The notes below the pieces were generated by a model, which was given only the letters and a program-made list of their open reading frames with translations, was not told where the DNA came from and searched no databases. A stretch of DNA of 64,000 nt from Verrucomicrobiota bacterium (lineage in GTDB: Bacteria > Verrucomicrobiota > Verrucomicrobiia > Opitutales > Opitutaceae). Shown piece by piece: positions 25,476 to 32,985 of the stretch. Location: NCBI GenBank assembly GCA_023416735.1, contig JAEZGX010000012.1, forward strand, positions 186,001 to 250,000, read 5' to 3'. Each line of letters opens with the position of its first letter. Position 1 is the first letter of the stretch. The position numbers were made by a program, and so were the translations under genes.

Positions 25476-25518
25476 CGCCCCGCCTTCGCGCGCGCCGTTT
25501 TTCGACTGTCCGCGACCC

Positions 25519-25546
25519 TTGACTCCCCTTCCTCCCACCCTACCCT
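25519..25546 (+). promoter_or_regulatory. Candidate promoter of ileS
   Basis: TTGACT (25519-25524), 16-base spacer, TACCCT (25541-25546), 18 bases before the ileS start. Same architecture as before the PpiD-like gene. Confidence 0.45.
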
Positions 25547-25564
25547 CGCGCACTTTTCTTCGGC

Positions 25565-28447
25565 ATGGCCCAAGACTTGAAAGATACGCTGCAGCTTCCC
25601 AAGACCGATTTCCCGATGCGCGCCGGACTCGCGCAACGCGAACCGGGCCGCGTCGCCCATTGGGAAAAGATCGGCCTCTACGAGGCCATTCAGCGTAAGA
25701 ACGCCGCCTCGCCGCACACATTCGTCCTCCACGATGGCCCTCCGTTCACCAACGGCGACGTCCACATCGGCACCGCGCTCAACAAGACGCTGAAGGATCT
25801 CATTCTTCGCTACAAATCGATGCGCGGCTTCCGCACGCCTTATGTCCCGGGTTGGGACTGCCACGGCCTGCCCATCGAGCAAAAAGTCTCCCGCGAAATC
25901 CAGGAGCAGAAGCTTAACCTCACCACCGCGCAGCTGCGCGCGCGTTGCGACGTCTTCGCCGAATCCTGGATCACCAAACAAACCGCGCAGTTCAAACGCA
26001 TCGGCGTCCTCGCGGATTGGAAAAACGAATACAAAACGAAGGCGCCCGCCTACGAGGCCGACATCCTTCGCACGTTCGCCGCCTTCGTCGAAAAGGGTCT
26101 CGTTTACCGCAGCAAGAAACCCGTCTATTGGTCCATCCCCTTCGAAACCGCGCTCGCCGAAGCCGAGATCGAATACAAGGACCACGTCAGCCCGTCGATC
26201 TGGGTCAAATTCGCCGTTTCCACCGAGGAAGCCAGGAAGTTCAACCTGCCGTCCGACAAACCGCTCTTCGTCGTCATCTGGACCACCACGCCTTGGACGA
26301 TCCCCGCGAACCTCGCGATCGCCGTGCATCCGGAAGTCGAATACGCCGTCGCCGATCTCGGCGCCGAGCGTATCATCGTAGCCCAGGCGCTCCTTCCCCA
26401 GGTCGCCGCCGCCGCGAAGATCGAGCCCGCTCCCGCCGTTGTCCAAACCGTGGCGGGCAAATCCCTCGAACACCTCGCGCCGCGCCACCCGTTCGTCGAT
26501 CGCCCTTCGCCCGTCGTCCTGGCCGACTACGTCACCACCGAAAGCGGCACCGGCTGCGTCCACACCGCGCCAGGCCACGGCGCGGAGGACTATCTCACCG
26601 GCCTCAAATACAATCTCGAGATCTACTGCCCCGTCGGTGACGACGGCAAATACGTCGACGACGGCAAACTTCCCGCCGATCTCGTCAGCCTCACGACACT
26701 TGAGTCGGTCGAAGACCTCGCCGCGAAACGCACTTCGCCCGCCAACATCGCTGTCCTGAAAAAGCTCGACGCCGCCGGCGCGCTCCTCGCGAAACAGCGT
26801 TACACGCACAGCTATCCCCACTGCTGGCGCTCAAAAACCCCCATCATCTTCCGCGCCGTCGACCAATGGTTCGTCGGCCTCGACCGCACCGCGTCCTCCG
26901 GAAGCTCAACTCAGGGCTCCGATCTCTCGGCTTCCCCGCGCGCCAGCGCGCTCAACAGTCTCCCCAGCATCAGCTTCATCCCCGCCTGGGGCGAAGCCCG
27001 GATTCGCGGCGCCCTCGAGTCGCGTCCCGATTGGTGCATCAGCCGCCAGCGTTCCTGGGGCGTGCCGATTCCCGCGTTCTACGACGCGAAGAAAAACGCC
27101 TATCTCAACGCCACCGTCGCACGTGCCGTCGCCGACAAAATCGCTACCCGCGGCACCAACTTCTGGTATGACGCCGCCCCGGCCGAAATCCTCGAAGGCG
27201 TCACGCTCCCCGCCAGCTGGCCCGCGCCGTCCGAACTCACCTGCGGCCGCGACACGCTCGATGTCTGGATCGACTCTGGCTCTTCGCACGCCGCCGTCCT
27301 GAAAAACGAGCAAGGCACCACCCGCTGGCCCGCCGACCTCTACCTCGAAGGCAGCGATCAGCACCGCGGCTGGTTCCAATCCTCGCTTTGGACCAGCATC
27401 ATCGCCTTCGACGCTCCGCCCTACAAATCCGTCCTCACGCACGGCTTCATCGTCGATCAGGAGCGCAACAAGATCTCCAAGAGTTCCACCTACGAAAAAC
27501 CGCAAACCAGCGATGCCTACGTCGCCGACTACGGTGCCGACGTCATCCGCCTCTGGATCGCCTCGCAGGATTTCCGCAACGACATCCCGATCTCCAAGGA
27601 GATCCTTTCCCACATCGGCGAAACTTATCGCCTCATTCGAAACACGTTCCGCTATCAGCTCTCCAATCTCTTCGATTTCGACGCATCCCGCGATGCCGTC
27701 GCGATCGAGAAAATGGATACGCTCGATCGCTGGGCGCTGCACCAAACCGCCGCGCTCATCGAGCAGTGCACCGCCGCCTACGAGAACTACGAGTTCCACC
27801 GCGTCTACCAGCTCTGCAATCACTTCTGTTCCGTTACGCTTTCCGCGACGTATCACGACATCCTGAAGGACCGGCTCTACACGCTCGGCACGCACTCGCC
27901 GCTCCGCCGCTCCTCGCAGACCGCAATCCATCACATCTTCCGCACGCTCGTCCGCCTGCTGGCGCCGATTCTGACTTTCACCAGCGACGAAGCGTGGTCC
28001 TACGCCACCGCCAAAAAGGAGTATTCCGACGAATCCATCCACCTCCAGGACTGGCCCGTCGCGCCCGCGGAGTGGACCAATCCCCAACTCGAAGCCGACT
28101 TCGCCGCCCTCCTTAAAACCCGCACGCTCGTCAACGAAGCCATCGAGCCGCAGCGCGCAGCGGGCAAGCTCGGCAAATCCCTCGACGCCGCCGTCACGCT
28201 CTCCGCCGCGCCGGATGACGCCGCGTTTCGCACGCTGGAAAAGCACCGGGATTTTCTGCCCGAACTCTTCATCGTTTCCCATGTCACTCTCGCGCCTGTC
28301 CTGGGAGTGCCGCTCGACGCGAGCATCCGTCCTTGCAGCGAGCTCGGTCACGAACGCTGCCCACGCTGTTGGCGCTGGGTTCCAGTGCTCGAACCGAATC
28401 CGCTTGGAACGATATGTCCGCGTTGCGCCGAAGCCTTGAAGCCTTAA
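25565..28447 (+). CDS. ileS: Isoleucyl-tRNA synthetase
   Basis: IleS charges tRNA-Ile. The 960-residue protein contains the class I HIGH motif as HIGTALN inside GPPFTNGDVHIGTALN (about residue 65), the CP1 editing domain (TTTPWTIPANLAIAVHP and the TAPGHGAEDY motif), KMSKS as KISKS, and a C-terminal zinc finger (CSELGHERCPRCWRW with a second CPRC pair near the end). A low-complexity Ser-rich insert of about 12 residues follows QWFVGLDRT in CP1. It has its own candidate promoter and heads the ileS, DksA-like, lspA cluster. Confidence 0.97.
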   Translation: MAQDLKDTLQLPKTDFPMRAGLAQREPGRVAHWEKIGLYEAIQRKNAASPHTFVLHDGPPFTNGDVHIGTALNKTLKDLILRYKSMRGFRTPYVPGWDCHGLPIEQKVSREIQEQKLNLTTAQLRARCDVFAESWITKQTAQFKRIGVLADWKNEYKTKAPAYEADILRTFAAFVEKGLVYRSKKPVYWSIPFETALAEAEIEYKDHVSPSIWVKFAVSTEEARKFNLPSDKPLFVVIWTTTPWTIPANLAIAVHPEVEYAVADLGAERIIVAQALLPQVAAAAKIEPAPAVVQTVAGKSLEHLAPRHPFVDRPSPVVLADYVTTESGTGCVHTAPGHGAEDYLTGLKYNLEIYCPVGDDGKYVDDGKLPADLVSLTTLESVEDLAAKRTSPANIAVLKKLDAAGALLAKQRYTHSYPHCWRSKTPIIFRAVDQWFVGLDRTASSGSSTQGSDLSASPRASALNSLPSISFIPAWGEARIRGALESRPDWCISRQRSWGVPIPAFYDAKKNAYLNATVARAVADKIATRGTNFWYDAAPAEILEGVTLPASWPAPSELTCGRDTLDVWIDSGSSHAAVLKNEQGTTRWPADLYLEGSDQHRGWFQSSLWTSIIAFDAPPYKSVLTHGFIVDQERNKISKSSTYEKPQTSDAYVADYGADVIRLWIASQDFRNDIPISKEILSHIGETYRLIRNTFRYQLSNLFDFDASRDAVAIEKMDTLDRWALHQTAALIEQCTAAYENYEFHRVYQLCNHFCSVTLSATYHDILKDRLYTLGTHSPLRRSSQTAIHHIFRTLVRLLAPILTFTSDEAWSYATAKKEYSDESIHLQDWPVAPAEWTNPQLEADFAALLKTRTLVNEAIEPQRAAGKLGKSLDAAVTLSAAPDDAAFRTLEKHRDFLPELFIVSHVTLAPVLGVPLDASIRPCSELGHERCPRCWRWVPVLEPNPLGTICPRCAEALKP

Positions 28448-28475
28448 GCTTTCCCCCCCCCCAAAAAAACTCCCC

Positions 28476-29381
28476 ATGGCCAAGCAGCACAAAAAACCAG
28501 CCAAGCCTCATCGTGTCGCAAAAAAACCTTTGGTGAAAAAAAAGCCGTCGACGCCCATCAAGACGAAGACGGCCAAGAAACCGCCGGCTCCTCCGCCGGC
28601 CAAACCCGCGAAACTCGCGAAACCCTCTCCACCCATGGAAAAACCCTCCAAGAAAAACGCTCTCCGCGACAGCATCCTCAAGCGCAAAGCCGCCACCAAA
28701 CCCATCGCCTTCAGCCTCGACGAGGTTCGCGCGATCGCGAAAACCGTCACCGCCAAGAACGGCTCCGAGGAAAAAGCGCCCAAGGCCGTCAAACCCGCCG
28801 CCAAGACGGTGCTTACCATCGAAAAACCGGCCAAGCCGAATCACGTCAAAGCCGCGTCGCTCGCCGACATCCTCGGCTTCAATCCCAAGCGTTCCGAAAC
28901 GCCGCATAACTTGGAAACCCGCGAGGTGCCGGAAAAGTTCAAGCGCTACTACAAGCTGCTGATCGATCTCCGCAAACACCTCACCGAAGGCATCGAGCTT
29001 CACTCCGAGGAAACCCTCAAGCGTTCCAGCAAGGACGACTCGGGCGACCTTTCGAGCTACGGCCAGCACATGGCCGATGCCGGCACCGACACCTTCGATC
29101 GCGACTTCGCCCTCAGCCTTGTCTCCAGCGAACAGGAGGCCCTCACCGAAATCGACGCTGCCATCAAACGCATCTTCGACGGCTCCTACGGCGTCTGCGA
29201 AATCACCCAGAAGCCGATCGCCAAGGAACGCCTCCTCGCTGTTCCGTTCACGCGCTACTCCGCCGAAGCCCAGAAGGACCTTGAGAAAAACCGCTACCGT
29301 GCCCGCACCGCCGGCGGACTCTTCGGCGAACTCGGCGAAGAAGGCGGCAAGATCATGGACGAAGACGGCGGCGACGAATAA
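28476..29381 (+). CDS. DksA/TraR-family protein with degenerate zinc finger and basic N-terminal tail
   Basis: The protein has 301 residues. Residues 1-165 are a low-complexity Lys/Pro/Ala-rich tail resembling histone H1 tails (for example KTKTAKKPPAPPPAKPAK). Residues 175-290 resemble the DksA coiled-coil and globular region (SKDDSGDLSSYGQHMADAGT, then ALTEIDAAIKRIFDGSYG). Where DksA has a four-cysteine zinc finger only the first cysteine remains (YGVCEITQKPIAKERLLAVP), as in the zinc-less forms known from Bacteroidetes. DksA proteins act on RNA polymerase with ppGpp; the basic tail suggests added nucleic-acid binding (inference). It lies between ileS and lspA. A C10A7 homopolymer tract precedes the start. 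Confidence 0.82.
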   Translation: MAKQHKKPAKPHRVAKKPLVKKKPSTPIKTKTAKKPPAPPPAKPAKLAKPSPPMEKPSKKNALRDSILKRKAATKPIAFSLDEVRAIAKTVTAKNGSEEKAPKAVKPAAKTVLTIEKPAKPNHVKAASLADILGFNPKRSETPHNLETREVPEKFKRYYKLLIDLRKHLTEGIELHSEETLKRSSKDDSGDLSSYGQHMADAGTDTFDRDFALSLVSSEQEALTEIDAAIKRIFDGSYGVCEITQKPIAKERLLAVPFTRYSAEAQKDLEKNRYRARTAGGLFGELGEEGGKIMDEDGGDE

Positions 29382-29397
29382 GCGGCCACGATCGAAT

Positions 29398-29505
29398 TTG
29401 GATTCTCGCCTCTCGATTGAACCCCACGGCACACCCTTCGCCGCCGACGCCCTCCGCGTCCGCTCAATCGAAAATCGAGAATCCAAAATCGAGAATCCAA
29501 CGCCT
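29398..29505. repeat. Inverted word repeat spanning the lspA start
   Basis: The left arm GGATTCTCGCCTCTCGATTGA (29399-29419 region) is complementary, with few mismatches, to the right arm TCAATCGAAAATCGAGAATCC (from about 29463). The right arm is then duplicated (AAAATCGAGAATCC). The unpaired middle is about 43 bases. The TTG start of lspA lies at the end of the left arm. Confidence 0.7.
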
Positions 29506-29977
29506 GCTCGCCTATCGCACCCTTCTTCTCATCGCCACCTGCGTCTTCGTCGCCGATCAGGCGACTAAGTTCTGGATCGACTCGAACCTGGCGTTTCCGA
29601 CCTACGGCAAGCCAGGCGCGATCACCGTCATCGACGGCTTTTTCTACATCGTCCACGTCGGCAACACCGGCGCCGCGTGGAGTATGTTCTCCGGCCAAAG
29701 CGTTTTCCTCGCGATCCTCGCCGCCGCCACGCTTGTCGGCATCTTCTTCTGGCGCCACACCCTTGGCCTCCAGCATCGGGCCACCCAGATTTCCTTTGGC
29801 CTCCTCTGCGGTGGTATCGCCGGCAATCTCGTCGACCGCCTCCTCCACGGCCACGTCATCGATTTCATCGACCTGCACTTCGGCAGCTACGTGTATCCAA
29901 CTTTCAACGTCGCCGACTCCGGCATCTGCGTCGGCGTGGTCCTGTATCTGATCCGCTCCTTCCGCGAGCCGAAGTAA
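29417..29977 (+). CDS. lspA: Lipoprotein signal peptidase (LspA)
   Basis: LspA (signal peptidase II) is an inner-membrane aspartyl protease that removes signal peptides from lipid-modified prolipoproteins. The protein of up to 186 residues has four membrane helices and the catalytic motifs: VADQATKFWID (residues 45-55), GNTGAAWSMFSG, GGIAGNLVDRLLHGHVIDFID with the first catalytic Asp, and FNVADSGICVG with the second. No ATG or GTG precedes the first helix; TTG at 29417 is the only standard start. It makes the first 28 residues, including QSKIENPKSRIQ, a translation of a word repeat. Typical homologues begin close to the first helix. Confidence 0.93.
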   Translation: MNPTAHPSPPTPSASAQSKIENPKSRIQRLLAYRTLLLIATCVFVADQATKFWIDSNLAFPTYGKPGAITVIDGFFYIVHVGNTGAAWSMFSGQSVFLAILAAATLVGIFFWRHTLGLQHRATQISFGLLCGGIAGNLVDRLLHGHVIDFIDLHFGSYVYPTFNVADSGICVGVVLYLIRSFREPK

Positions 29978-29996
29978 CCGGCGTTTGGAACTTCAC

Positions 29997-30017
29997 GGAA
30001 TGAGTTCGCCTCATTCC
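29997..30017. terminator. Weak hairpin between convergent lspA and yicC
   Basis: GGAATGAG/CTCATTCC (29997-30004 with 30010-30017) with a 5-base loop, overlapping the yicC stop codon. There is no T run in either direction, so termination is uncertain. Confidence 0.3.
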
Positions 30018-30883
30018 ACGTTCGCGATCTGCTCCCGCACCCGTTCGAGCTCGTTCTTCAGCTCGATGACCGCCTTCGAAATGGTCAGGTCGTTCGCCTT
30101 CGCCCCGATCGTATTCACCTCGCGACCGATCTCTTGCAGGATGAACTCGGCCTTCCGCCCGATTTCCCCGTTCGATTTCAACAAGGCCGTGAATTGCTCG
30201 AGATGACTGCGTAACCGCGTCAGCTCCTCCGTCACATCCGAGCGATCCGCAAACAGCGCCACTTCCTTCAGCACGCGTTCATCGCTCACATCGAGATCGA
30301 GCCCCGCCTGACGCAGCCGTTGAAACAACAGCTCGCGATACCCCGGGGCCACTTGCGGCGCCCGAGCAGCGATCGCATCGACGTGCCTTTTCAACACGTT
30401 CAACCGCGCGAGAAAATCCACGAGCAGCGCCTCGCCTTCCTGCGCCCGCATCGCGACGAACGACCGCAGCGCTTCCCCCACCGTATCGAGCACCGCCGGC
30501 CCCGCCTCCTCCACCGACGGCAATTCCGCCGCCTTCCGTTGCGAATTCGCCACCGACCACAGCAACTCCGGCGTCGGCGCAAACTCGATCCCGCGCGCCG
30601 CCGCCAGCGTCGCCAGCCGATCGATCGCCGCATTCACCTCCACCTCGTCCCACACGATCTCGCTCGCTCCGACCGCTCCGGTGAGTTCCACCGCCACCGA
30701 TATACGTCCGCGCGCCGCTACCTTGCGCACCTGCTCACCGATGCCCGCCTCCAAGCTCTCCCAATCCTTCGGCACGTTCACCGCGAGATCGAGGGTCTTT
30801 CGATTCACCGAACTCACCTGCACCGTGAGCGTAAAACTTCCCACCACGCCCACCGCCCGGCCATATCCCGTCATGCTTTTCAT
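30011..30883 (-). CDS. YicC/YloC-family endoribonuclease
   Basis: The 290-residue protein starts at the canonical MKSMTGYGRA (30883) and ends in the conserved YicC C-terminal block: RSHLEQFTALLKSNGEIGRK and the EIGREVNTIGAKAND stretch. The N-terminal YicC_N domain (TLTVQVSSVNRKTLDLAVNVP) and the C-terminal DUF1732 domain are both complete. E. coli YicC is an endoribonuclease linked to small-RNA turnover. The ORF stays open 12 codons upstream without similarity. It lies downstream of trpB on the same strand and is convergent with lspA. Confidence 0.94.
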   Translation of the reverse strand: MKSMTGYGRAVGVVGSFTLTVQVSSVNRKTLDLAVNVPKDWESLEAGIGEQVRKVAARGRISVAVELTGAVGASEIVWDEVEVNAAIDRLATLAAARGIEFAPTPELLWSVANSQRKAAELPSVEEAGPAVLDTVGEALRSFVAMRAQEGEALLVDFLARLNVLKRHVDAIAARAPQVAPGYRELLFQRLRQAGLDLDVSDERVLKEVALFADRSDVTEELTRLRSHLEQFTALLKSNGEIGRKAEFILQEIGREVNTIGAKANDLTISKAVIELKNELERVREQIANVE

Positions 30884-30929
30884 GGGAGAGATCGCCGCAA
30901 GAAACCACCCAATGCGCAAAGCAATCCCA

Positions 30930-30963
30930 TCCGCTTCTGCGCCTTCTGCGGGTGTTCGCGGCC
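30930..30963. repeat. Phrase-like sequence (CTTCTGCGCCTTCTGCGGGTG) between trpB and yicC
   Basis: CCGCTTCTGCGCCTTCTGCG then GGTGTTCGCGGCC, internally repeating CTTCTGCG. It resembles the other phrase-like intergenic words in style but has no second clear copy in the window. Confidence 0.3.
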
Positions 30964-30965
30964 CA

Positions 30966-32192
30966 TCATAGCTTCACGCCCAACATCTTCGCGACTTGGT
31001 TGACGTCTTTGTCTCCCCGCCCCGACAGATTGATCACCAAAATCTCATCCTTCCGCATCTGCTTCGCCCGCTTGATGCCATGCACCAGCGCATGCGTGCT
31101 CTCCAGCGCCGGGATGATACCTTCGAGCCGCGAGCACAGCTGAAACGTCTCCAACACTTCGTCGTCGCACGCATACGCGAAATCGATCCGCTTCTTCTCC
31201 CGATAATACGCGTGCTCCGGCCCAATCGCGGCGTAATCCAAGCCCGCGCTCACCGAATGCGTGAGTTCGATCTGCCCGTCCTCATCCTGCAAAATATACG
31301 TCTTCGCGCCCTGCAACACGCCCAGCTTTCCCCCTTCGAAACGCGCCGCGTGCTCGCCTCGTTTGATCCCGCGCCCGCCGGCTTCAACACCGACCAGACG
31401 CACGCTCGGCTCGTCGAGAAACTCGAAGAAAACGCCGATCGCGTTCGAGCCGCCGCCCACGCACGCCACGATCTCGTCCGGCAAACGTCCTTCGCGCGCC
31501 ATGATCTGCTCGCGCGCTTCTTGTCCAATGACGCGGTGAAAATCGCGCACCATCATCGGATACGGATGCGAGCCCAGCGCCGAGCCGAGGATGTAATGCG
31601 TCCCCCGCACATTCGTCACCCAGTCGCGCATCGCTTCATTCACGGCATCCTTCAACGTCTTCTGCCCCGACTCCACGCTGCGCACTTCCGCGCCCATGAG
31701 CCGCATGCGAAACACGTTCAGCGCCTGCCGCTCCATATCCACCGCCCCCATGTAAACCACGCACTCGAGTCCGAACTTCGCGCACACCGCCGCCGTCGCC
31801 ACGCCGTGTTGTCCCGCTCCCGTTTCCGCGATGATCCGCTTTTTCCCCATCCGTCGCGCCAACAGCGCTTGCCCGATCGCGTTGTTGATCTTGTGCGCTC
31901 CGGTGTGAAGCAGGTCCTCGCGCTTCAGATAAATCTTTGCCCCGCCGCAATGCTCCGTCAGCCGCTCGGCGAAATACAATTCCGTCGGTCGCCCCGCAAA
32001 CTCCTTCAGGTGCTGCCGCAGTTCCTTGAGAAAACCTTCATCCTTCCGCGCCACTTCATACGCCGCCCCCAATTCCTCAAGCGCCGTCATCAATGTCTCC
32101 GGCACAAACACGCCGCCATAACGGCCAAAGCGGCCTGCAGCATCGGGAAGTGAGTGTCGGTCAGCGCGCGGGTGGTTAACTTCGGTGGACAT
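30966..32192 (-). CDS. trpB: Tryptophan synthase beta subunit (TrpB)
   Basis: TrpB condenses indole with L-serine to give tryptophan, using PLP. The 408 residues contain the PLP-lysine motif HTGAHKINNAIGQ, the GRPTELYFAERLTEH substrate region, the phosphate-binding CVGGGSNAIGVF and the C-terminal ILVINLSGRGDKD. It is of the standard TrpB1 type, which normally pairs with TrpA, but trpA is not adjacent. The start at 32192 (MSTEVNHPRAD) was chosen over 32204. yicC follows on the same strand after 82 bases. Confidence 0.97.
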   Translation of the reverse strand: MSTEVNHPRADRHSLPDAAGRFGRYGGVFVPETLMTALEELGAAYEVARKDEGFLKELRQHLKEFAGRPTELYFAERLTEHCGGAKIYLKREDLLHTGAHKINNAIGQALLARRMGKKRIIAETGAGQHGVATAAVCAKFGLECVVYMGAVDMERQALNVFRMRLMGAEVRSVESGQKTLKDAVNEAMRDWVTNVRGTHYILGSALGSHPYPMMVRDFHRVIGQEAREQIMAREGRLPDEIVACVGGGSNAIGVFFEFLDEPSVRLVGVEAGGRGIKRGEHAARFEGGKLGVLQGAKTYILQDEDGQIELTHSVSAGLDYAAIGPEHAYYREKKRIDFAYACDDEVLETFQLCSRLEGIIPALESTHALVHGIKRAKQMRKDEILVINLSGRGDKDVNQVAKMLGVKL

Positions 32193-32268
32193 TCGCGCCC
32201 ACACTGAGCGCTACGCTTCGCCGGACGCAAACCGGATTTCCTCCGCCTTCTTCCACTGCGGATAGACA

Positions 32269-32300
32269 ACCCCAAACCCAAAACTCAGAACTCTGAACCG
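32269..32300. repeat. Word repeat (AACTCAGAACTCTGAACC) upstream of trpB
   Basis: CCCCAAACCCAAAACTCAG followed by AACTCTGAACCG between the STAS gene and trpB. The sequence is similar in style to the hemF/hemE units and contains a small palindrome (CAGAACTCTG). Confidence 0.5.
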
Positions 32301-32319
32301 AAATCCGCGCCAGCGGATT

Positions 32320-32832
32320 TCACCCTTCCGCCACGCGGCTTTTCAGGAACGCCAGCACATCCTGAAATTTCGACCGATTCGACTCGTCCGCCTCCACCAA
32401 GCTTTCGTGCGCGTCCAACACCAGCCGCGCCTGCTCCAACTCCGTCTGCACCCGGCAATCCAGCAGCTTCCCTCCGTCGCCTGACGCCATCGGCAACTCG
32501 CCCGCATCGATGGTCAAAAGCCGGTGCAGCCCAAGATTCCGCACCAGCTCCAGATTCCGCGGCGCCATTCGCGCCAGCACAATACTGCCGCCTCCCGGTC
32601 GCCGCTTGAGATCCAACGCCACTCCGGCCAACACGCCGAGAAACGTGCTGTCCATGCTTTCGCACTTCTGGAAATCCAGCACGAACCGCGATTTCCCCTG
32701 CCGCAAAATCTCGGTCACGAAATCCCTCAAGCACGCACTGTTCTGAAAACACGCGCGTCCCACGATGCGCACGACCACGGGGTCGGAAAACGCATCCACT
32801 TGGAAAGCAGATTTCGGAGCAGGTTCGGCCAT
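32320..32832 (-). CDS. STAS-domain protein (anti-sigma factor antagonist type)
   Basis: The 170-residue protein has a STAS domain over roughly residues 15-115 (VVVRIVGRACFQNSACLRDF, FVLDFQKCESMDSTFLGVLAG). The Ser in MDSTFLG corresponds to the serine phosphorylated in SpoIIAA-like antagonists, so regulation by a HPK-type kinase is possible. About 45 C-terminal residues (from LDCRVQTELEQARLVLDAHE) form a predicted helix outside the domain. No anti-sigma kinase or sigma factor is adjacent. Its role in partner switching is inferred from the domain alone. Confidence 0.82.
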   Translation of the reverse strand: MAEPAPKSAFQVDAFSDPVVVRIVGRACFQNSACLRDFVTEILRQGKSRFVLDFQKCESMDSTFLGVLAGVALDLKRRPGGGSIVLARMAPRNLELVRNLGLHRLLTIDAGELPMASGDGGKLLDCRVQTELEQARLVLDAHESLVEADESNRSKFQDVLAFLKSRVAEG

Positions 32833-32985
32833 GTCAGTTCACGCTTCGTTTTTGACCGCAGTTAACACGCCGCACCGTGCCTACGGTCACCGAACCCGCA
32901 AGCGAGTGCCCGCCGTCCGCCCGTGGCCGTTGCCCGCCGCATCAGCGGCAGGCAACCGAGAATCGAACGGAGCTCATTCATGTCC

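Noticed and set aside
28455..28468. C10A7 homopolymer after ileS considered as a terminator
   Set aside because: There is no stem, and the run is C then A on the coding strand; more likely a slippage-prone tract.
32833..32985. Possible tRNA between acnA and the STAS gene
   Set aside because: No cloverleaf, T-loop consensus or acceptor pairing could be formed from the sequence.
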